Positions 1 to 5,257 of a DNA stretch of 5,257 nucleotides are shown one piece after another. The DNA comes from an uncultured Acidobacteriota bacterium (GTDB lineage Bacteria > Acidobacteriota > JAAYUB01). The position numbers were made by a program, and so were the translations under genes. The notes beneath the pieces are model-generated. The model saw only the letters and a list, made by a program, of their open reading frames with translations, was not told the DNA's origin and ran no database searches. Positions within the stretch are counted from its first letter, which is position 1; the number at the start of each line of letters is the position of its first letter. The DNA is taken from contig CALAMB010000360.1 in the NCBI GenBank assembly GCA_937925645.1, forward strand, positions 1-5,257, given 5' to 3'.

Positions 1-3000
1 AGGCCCCACTCGTCCGCGACAGCCGCCCCGGCCTTGAAGCCACGGCCCACCACCCCGTTGTCGCCCAGCACGATGTCGTTGCCCTGGCCGGCGATGATGG
101 TTTCATCGCCGCGACCGCCGATGACCACATCGTCGCCGGCCCCGGCGTCGATGCTGGCATCGCTGCCACCGCAGGCTGAAGTGCGCGCCAGCACGGTCCC
201 GCTGAGATGCACGCCCGAGACGATCCCGGTGACCACGCCGTTCTTGCGGCCCACCCAGCCGTTGTCGCCCAGAACGATGTCGTTGCCGGCACCGCTGGAG
301 ATGGGCGTGTCGGCGTCCGACCCGCCCAGGATGATATCGTTGCCGGCGCCGGTGGCAATCCGGTCCTGGCCGGCATGTTCGGGAGCGGTGGAGACGATCT
401 CGCCGCCGATGATGACGATCCCGTGATCGCCCAGGACCACGTTGTCGCCATCGCCGGCGTCCAGCGTGTCGTTGCCGATTCCGCCGATGAGCACATCGCT
501 TCCCGGCCCCCCGGCGATGGTCGTCTCGTTGCCGCCATGGGCCGTATGGGTCGATTCGACCCAGATCACGGCTCCGGTTTCCCGATGGACATAAACGGTC
601 CCGTTGTCCCCCAGGATCAGATCGTCACCCTCCCCGCCGGTGAGGGTGGTGTCCCCGAAACTGCCGCCGAGGATCACATCGTCGCCGCCCTCGCCGTCGA
701 TGAGGGCCTCGATGCCGCCGGAGGCCGGTGCCTCGGAAACGACCCGATGGACGACCCCGGCCTCGGCGAAGCTCGTGGCGGTGGAAAGAATGGTCCCGTT
801 GTCGCCCAGAATGTAGTCGCCGTCGGCGCCGCCCCGGATGGCGGCCTCACCGCCCATCCCGCCGATGATCCGGTCGCGGCCGGCCCCGCCCTCGATGGTG
901 TCCGAACCGCCCGAGGCCACGTCGATGGAACTGGCCTCGCCGGGGACCACTCTCCCGTTGTCCCCGATGAGGACATCGTGGCCGTCACCGCCGCGCAGCA
1001 GGTCGTTTCCGTTGCCGCCGACAAGGATGTCATCGCCGGCTCCGCCGTCCAGGGTGTCGGCGCCGGCATGGGTATCCGCGGCGAGGCTTTCCACCATGGT
1101 GGGCACCAGGCTTGGGCCGCGGGCCACCCGGCCGTTGTCGCCCAGGATCAGATCCCAGCCGCTGCCGGCAGTGACATGATCGCCGGCCGATCCGGCCAGG
1201 ACGATGTTGTTGCCGTCACCGGTGACGATCGTATCCGTTCCGCCGTGAGCGGTGTCGGCGGTGAAGATGTGGAATTTTTCGTCGAGCAGGGCAACAGCCC
1301 CCAGACCGATGGTGCCATTGTCGCCGATGATGACGTCGTTTCCGGGACCGGTGGTGATGGTGTCGTTGCCCGCCCCGCCGATGACGTTGTTGGCGCCGTC
1401 GGCGATGGTGATGGCGTCGTTGCCCCCCTGGCCGGAATCGGTGCTGTAGATCTGCTCGGGGATCCCGCCGGCGCTGCGCGCAACGTAGCCGCTGTCGCCG
1501 ATGACGATATCGTTCCCGGAACCGGCCAGAAGCGTATCTCCGGCCGGCCCGCCGATGAGAATGTTGTTGCCCTCACCGCCGTCGAGGGTGTCCGCGCCCC
1601 CGGCTCCCGGATCACTGGTGAACAGGTGCTGGGCCAGGGCGGAACCGTCGGCGCGCACCACGACCCCGTGATCCCCGAAAAGAATGTCGTTGCCCGCCTC
1701 GCCGCCGATCGTGTCGTTTCCGGCCCCGCCGAGGATCACGTCGTCGCCCGATCCGCCCAGAATCGTATCGCCGTGCCCGTTGACCGTGTCGAGGGTTTCG
1801 ATCCGGACAACGATTCCGTCACTGAAGGTCAGGACTCCCCGGTCACCGAAGATGATGTCGTTGTCGCTACCGCCATCGATGGTGTCGGCCCCGGCCTGGC
1901 CCCAGATCAGATCGTCGCCGGCCTCACCCTGGAGATTATCGTTGCCGCCCACGGAAGCGTCCGTGGGAATGGCCGAAACCACCCGCCGGTTCGCATCGAT
2001 GACCATTTCGACATTATCGCCGAAAATCAGATCACCTCCCGAACCGCCCTTGAGGGTATCGTTTCCGTCGCCGCCGATCAGGTAATCGGTGGCTTCGGCG
2101 CCGCTGAGCGTGTCGGCGCCGCTGACCCCGCTGAGGCTCCTGATCGTCAAGGCCAGCAGATCGATGCCGACGGTGACCCGCGCGTTGTCGCCGATCAGGA
2201 TGTCGGAAAGCGGTCCGCCGCGAAGATCGTCGTTGGCGGCCCCGCCGATGAGAATACTCTCGTTGAGTCCGGCCTCGATGAGATCGTTCCCGCCGGCCGA
2301 GGCATCGCTGAGCGCCACGCCATCGATGAACGACCCATAGTCGCCGAACAGCACGTTACGCCCGCTGACCCCGTAGAGGCTGTCGTTGCCGCCGCCGCCG
2401 AAAAGGGTATCGTTGCCGGCATCCCCGTAAAGGGTGTCATCGCCTTCGCCGCTGCCGGTCTGGGCCTGCTTGAGGGTCACCTCCCCATAATCGCCGTAGA
2501 GAACGTCGTCGCCGTTGTCTCCATGAAGGGTATCGTTGCCGGCCTCGCCCCGAATCCAGTCGTTCCCGTCGTTGCCGTGGATCGCATCGTCCCCGACGCC
2601 GCCGTAGAGGATGTCGTCCCCGGTGCCGCCGCGGATCGTGTCGTTTCCGTCATTCCCATAAATCTTATCGAGACCGGCATCCCCGTCGATGATGTCGTCG
2701 CCCGCCCCGCCGTAGAGGGTGTCGTCGTCGTCGCCGCCGCTGATCGTGTCGTCGCCGTCATCGCCATAGATCAGGTCATTGCCGGCCTCGCCGAAAATCG
2801 TGTCATTGCCGGCCTCGCCGAAAATCGTGTCATTGCCCGTCCCACCGTAGATCCGGTCATCGGCTTCGCCGCCGCGGATTTCGTCGTTGCCGGAACCACC
2901 GTAGATGGTATCGGCCCCGGCCCCGCCCTGGAGGATGTCGTCCCCCGCGTCTCCATAGATCGTTGCCGCGCCTTCGCCGGCCTGGATCAGATCGACCCCC

Positions 3001-5257
3001 AGCCCGCCGTACAATTCGCTGCCACCCGATCCGCCCACGATCTGGTCGTTGCCGGCATCGCCCCAGAGCTTGGCCGTACCGCTGCCGGCGTAGATCAGGA
3101 CATCGTCACCATCCCCCCCGTGGGCTTCCACCGCCTTGGTGACGGAGTCGTCCACGTAAAGGAAGTCGGGTCCGCTGCCGAAGTCGCCAACGATCTTGTT
3201 GACCCCGGAGAAGTCCTGATCATAGCCCATGGCGCTGACCCTGACCTTACCTCCGTCTTGACTGAGGCGATAGCTTTCGTCGACGACCTCGTCGTAATAC
3301 TGTCCGCGGTAACGGGCCCGATCACCGACGTTAAGGTACAGAACGTCGCCCACCTGCGTGGCCAGTTTGGGCGCCGGCCCCCAGGTCAGGGTCAAGGATC
3401 CTTTGATCTTGATCCCCATCACCTTGATGGTGATGGCCGCCGTCGCCTTGACCATGGTGATGTCCAGCGAGGCTTCGATGGAGGCCAGGGTGAATCGGAT
3501 CTTGAACAGTCCGAGGTTGATCCGGAAATCGACCCCGCCCCAGATGCGGCCGTAAAAACTGTTGTTGGTCAGGGTCACTTCGATCCCCCCGTACAAAACA
3601 AAGGGCCCCAGGGGGATATCGAAACTGACCAGTCCGTGCACCCGGAACTGACCGTTGGAACGGAAGTAGCCGTCGATGTGGATCTGAATGAAATTGAAGA
3701 AATTGATGGACAGCTCGTTGATGGCGATCTCGAAAACGCCGTTCTTGTACGAAAGGCTCAGGTCGCCGACCCCCTTGAAGAGCAGGATCGACACCTCGGC
3801 GTGGATCCGGACCAGGAAGCTGTTGGGGGCCACCCCGAGCCGTTCCACCGAACCGGTGTTGATCTGGAACTGGAAGTCGCCCTCGATCTTGACCATGGGG
3901 ATGGACAGGGCGTCCACATCCAGGGCGAGATCGATCACCAGGGAGCCGTCCTTGTAAATCGCCGCGCCGCCTTTGACCCCGGCCCGGGCGAATCCGCCCA
4001 GGTCCATGGCGGCATTGAAGGTGATTTCGAACCCTTCGTCGCAGAGGAGCAGATAGAAAGCGCCTTCGATGACGAACATTCCGTTGATGTCGAGTTTGCC
4101 GCCGCCTTCGACGATGAGGGTGCTCGCATCGATGGTGGCCTCGACGAGATCTTCCGAGACCTCGCCGGTTTCCGGATCGATCTGCAGCCGATAGACCGTC
4201 GCCGCCGCACTGGTGGTGTTGATCACCAGGCGGAAATAACCGCTGAACTCGAAGACGCCGGTGCCGAGTCCGGCCCCCACTTCCAGGGCCAGACTCCCCA
4301 CGAGCCCTTCTTCTCCGATGGACAGATCCCCGCTGACCGCCACCACGCCGAAAGGCGCCAGGCCGGCATTGGCGGCGATGGTGAGGCGGAACCCTCCTGA
4401 ACCGATCTTGATGTAGAAAAAGCCGTCGAGTTCGAGAATGCCGCCCAGCAGGCTCAGGCCGCCTTCGCCCTTGATCACCACGTACGACTCGGGGTTGTCG
4501 CCGGGGCTGCCATTGGGTTTGGGCGGTGCCATGGGGATGGTGACGGTGTCGTAGTCGACCTCGTCGCGGAACTGCTCGGGAACCTCGAAAACGTAGTCCG
4601 TATCACCAGAGGTGTTCATGAGAAATTCAAACTGGCAATCGAACTCGAGCACGTCTCCCAGAGATACGTCGCCGGAGAGCTGCAAGCGGATGCCGATGTT
4701 GCCGTCTGGCTTGAACACCAGCAGCCCCATGGCCTCGAAGGTGAAGATGCGGGCCTCGGGCGGTCCGATGAGCAGACTGGCATCGGCAAAGATCGTCAGG
4801 CCGGCATCGGCGCTGATCTCAATGAAGAAGACACCGGTGAGGCGGAAGATTTCGGTGCCGCCGGGCCTGAAGATGAAATGCCCGTCGGCCATGATGCGGA
4901 AGGTGTTCTTGGGAACGGTGACGGTGGTCGTCTCACCGGGCCCCAGGAGGATGATGGCCTGGCGATCCTGATCGGTGGAGTTGATCTCCAGCTTGAACCC
5001 CGCCTCCACGTCGAATCCGACATCCTTGAGGATGCCGCCGGTGCGCGCCTCAAGGGAGAGAAGCCCCACCACTCCGGCATCCCAGTCGATCTCCAGGTAG
5101 CCGATCACCTGGAAGAAGAAGAGCGGATCGGCCTGGTCTCCCAGACGCATGGTGGCACTGATCTGCAGTTCGAGCTTGTCCAGGCTCAACTCGAAACGGA
5201 AGGCGCCCTGCATCACGAACATGTTCGCGATGCTCAGTTTGCCCGCCCCCTGGATCA
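1..5257 (-). CDS. Internal part of a giant RTX-repeat secreted or surface protein (both ends missing)
   Basis: The minus frame with codons on plus triplets 5253-5255 down to 3-5 has no stop in 1751 codons, and recognisable protein repeats fill it from edge to edge. In order it holds beta-rich repeats of about 127 residues (1-466), a beta-rich closing segment (467-631), a transition domain (632-711), 23 uninterrupted RTX nonapeptides of type GGxGxDxIx (712-919) and 14 long RTX modules carrying inserts (920-1751). RTX nonapeptides are known to fold into calcium-loaded parallel beta-rolls outside the cell, usually after type I secretion; the C-terminal secretion signal would lie beyond the left edge. 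Only three Cys are present (residues 207, 405, 1695), which fits an exported RTX protein. No protease, lipase, toxin or membrane segment is visible. I infer a structural or adhesive surface protein; the exact role is unknown. No start can be assigned because the frame is open through the right edge. Confidence 0.96.
3..2498 (-). repeat. Long-period RTX modules with inserts, 14 complete plus one cut (residues 920-1751)
   Basis: Each module opens with [L/I/F]-G-D-[NHYRS]-[GVA], continues into an insert of variable sequence, returns with a partial nonapeptide such as GGxDTI, and then has exactly three intact nonapeptides before the next opening. The opening motif (GDxx codons) starts at plus positions 2484, 2334, 2181, 2010, 1836, 1665, 1488, 1314, 1131, 954, 795, 600, 420, 258 and 54. 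Module lengths are 50, 51, 57, 58, 57, 59, 58, 61, 59, 53, 65, 60, 54 and 68 residues. Nearly all of the length change is in the insert, which often begins with a small hydrophobic strand (GDNGTVYVH, GDHGIVII) and ends in a Ser/Thr/Ala/Gly-rich stretch. The interrupted nonapeptide plus three intact ones makes four, or two full beta-roll turns. The last module is truncated by the left edge. Calcium binding is inferred from the RTX consensus. Confidence 0.93.
2499..3122 (-). repeat. Uninterrupted RTX array, 23 nonapeptides (residues 712-919)
   Basis: Twenty-three consecutive repeats of consensus [Y/F/R]GGxGNDxI run without insertion apart from one 10-residue copy (IYAGSGTAKL, the second). Typical copies are YGGSGNDEI, FGEAGNDTI, YGDDGDDTI and RGGTGDDIL. 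This is the hemolysin-type calcium-binding repeat (Pfam HemolysinCabind family). In known structures the GGxGxD loop of one nonapeptide and that of the nonapeptide two further on share a calcium ion, and the U of GGxGxDxUx packs inside the roll. Copies 2, 4 and 6 lack the Asp of the motif (TAKL, GSEL, AATI), while copies 1, 3, 5 and 7 keep it. The array ends where YGDYGE begins the first interrupted module. Confidence 0.97.
2775..2837 (-). repeat. Perfect 27-bp tandem duplication inside the RTX array
   Basis: Positions 2775-2801 and 2802-2828 are identical at all 27 bases, and the match continues for 9 more bases to 2837. They encode two identical successive nonapeptides, TIFGEAGND. Neighbouring nonapeptides share protein consensus but differ at many bases, so this pair looks like a recent slippage or unequal-exchange duplication of one RTX unit. 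Confidence 0.9.
3123..3362 (-). other. Transition domain between beta-repeats and RTX array (residues 632-711)
   Basis: About 80 residues join the two halves of the protein. The visible landmarks are VLYLNVGDRARYRG, then DESYRLSQDGGKVRVSAMG, then FSGVNKIVGDFGSG, then DFLYVDDSVTKAVEA, which leads straight into the first RTX nonapeptide. The part FGSGPDFLYV resembles a degenerate RTX turn (GxGxDxxxV), so this may be the N-terminal cap of the beta-roll. Acidic and aromatic residues are frequent (YY, DE, SY). I do not recognise a named domain. Its position suggests that it nucleates or caps the calcium-bound roll, which is inference. Confidence 0.5.
3363..3857 (-). other. Beta-rich closing segment without clear repeats (residues 467-631)
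   Basis: This stretch follows the last Asn-Thr landmark of the 127-residue units and ends at TLTWGPAPKL. It continues the alternating pattern (for example LSINFFNFIQIHIDGYF and VDFRINLGLFKIRFTLA) but lacks the G-K-L opening and Asn-Thr closing landmarks. It is rich in Ile, Phe and Leu yet has Lys, Arg, Asp or Glu every few residues, so it is not a transmembrane helix. It may be a degenerate unit plus a capping domain that ends the beta-repeat stack before the RTX part; that is inference. I do not recognise a family. Confidence 0.55.
3858..5255 (-). repeat. Beta-rich repeat region, about 127-residue units (residues 1-466)
   Basis: This part of the protein is built from alternating hydrophobic and polar residues, as in amphipathic beta-strands. 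Units open with a G-[KHL]-L/F-x-I/F motif at plus positions 5241, 4881, 4458 and 4098 (residues 5, 125, 266, 386). Each closes with a conserved Asn followed by Ser or Thr at 4980, 4614, 4218 and 3858 (residues 92, 214, 346, 466). The opening-to-Asn distance is steady at 87, 89, 80 and 80 residues; the linkers between units vary (33, 52, 40). Units 1 and 4 are the most alike near their starts: GKLSIANMFVMQGAF against GKLDINGMFVIEGAF. Linkers are richer in charged residues, Pro, Thr and Ser, for example TVTVPKN and TVTIPMAPPKP. I do not recognise a named domain. A stacked beta-solenoid or chain of beta-sandwiches is an inference from the strand pattern. Confidence 0.75.

Noticed and set aside
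1..60. C-terminal type I secretion signal or stop at the left edge
   Set aside because: The frame is still open and the last residues form the start of another GDNG module insert, so the C-terminus lies outside the window.
2499..3122. CRISPR-like array, because of the regular 27-bp period
   Set aside because: There are no unique spacers between identical repeats. The period is three times nine and encodes RTX nonapeptides.
674..3325. Shorter minus-strand open frames in other registers (for example 674-1069, 1148-1615, 2477-2767, 3095-3325)
   Set aside because: Their Thr/Ala/Ser/Pro-rich products are frame-shifted readings of the RTX and transition-domain codons and show no independent domain.
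3363..3857. Transmembrane segments in the Ile/Phe-rich stretch
   Set aside because: Charged or polar residues recur every few positions and the pattern alternates as in beta-strands; there is no uninterrupted hydrophobic run of about 20 residues.
207..4400. Long plus-strand open frame of 1397 codons as a real gene
   Set aside because: It is the exact in-register antisense of a minus frame that is open across the whole window and encodes clear RTX nonapeptides. Its own product is low-complexity Val/Ala/Asp/Gly sequence with no recognisable domain.
4617..4619. In-frame Met codon as a possible translation start
   Set aside because: The same frame stays open for more than 600 bases upstream, to the right edge, with the same repeat family continuing, so this Met is internal.

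Overview
The whole window lies inside one protein-coding gene on the minus strand. The frame whose codons occupy plus-strand triplets starting at multiples of 3 (3-5 up to 5253-5255) has no stop over all 1751 complete codons. Neither the start codon nor the stop codon is in the window, so this is an internal slice of a very large gene. I see no intergenic DNA, promoter, ribosome binding site, terminator, RNA gene or second gene. Residue numbers below count from the right edge (residue 1 = codon 5253-5255) to the left edge (residue 1751 = codon 3-5).

The product is a giant RTX (hemolysin-type calcium-binding repeat) protein, read from right to left. Residues 1-466 are beta-rich repeats of about 127 residues that I do not recognise as a named family. 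Residues 467-631 are a closing beta-rich segment without clear repeats. Residues 632-711 are a short transition domain. Residues 712-919 are 23 uninterrupted RTX nonapeptides. Residues 920-1751 are a second RTX region in which a nonapeptide starting GD[N/H/Y]G is opened by a 10-30 residue insert and followed by exactly three intact nonapeptides. This module repeats 14 times and a fifteenth is cut by the left edge.

The DNA is clearly GC-rich (about 60 % by eye), with G or C at most third codon positions. RTX repeats, only three cysteines in 1751 residues, and no catalytic motif or hydrophobic membrane segment suggest a secreted or surface-anchored structural protein or adhesin of a Gram-negative bacterium, probably exported by a type I system. 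From memory, giant repeat proteins with this kind of layout occur in green sulfur bacteria, planctomycetes and Desulfobacterota-like bacteria; the sequence alone does not decide among them.

A 1397-codon open frame on the plus strand (207-4400) is the in-register antisense of this gene and should not be annotated. The observations most worth checking are the invariant one-interrupted-plus-three-intact RTX module, the alternating loss of calcium-binding Asp at the start of the RTX array, and the unrecognised 127-residue beta repeat.
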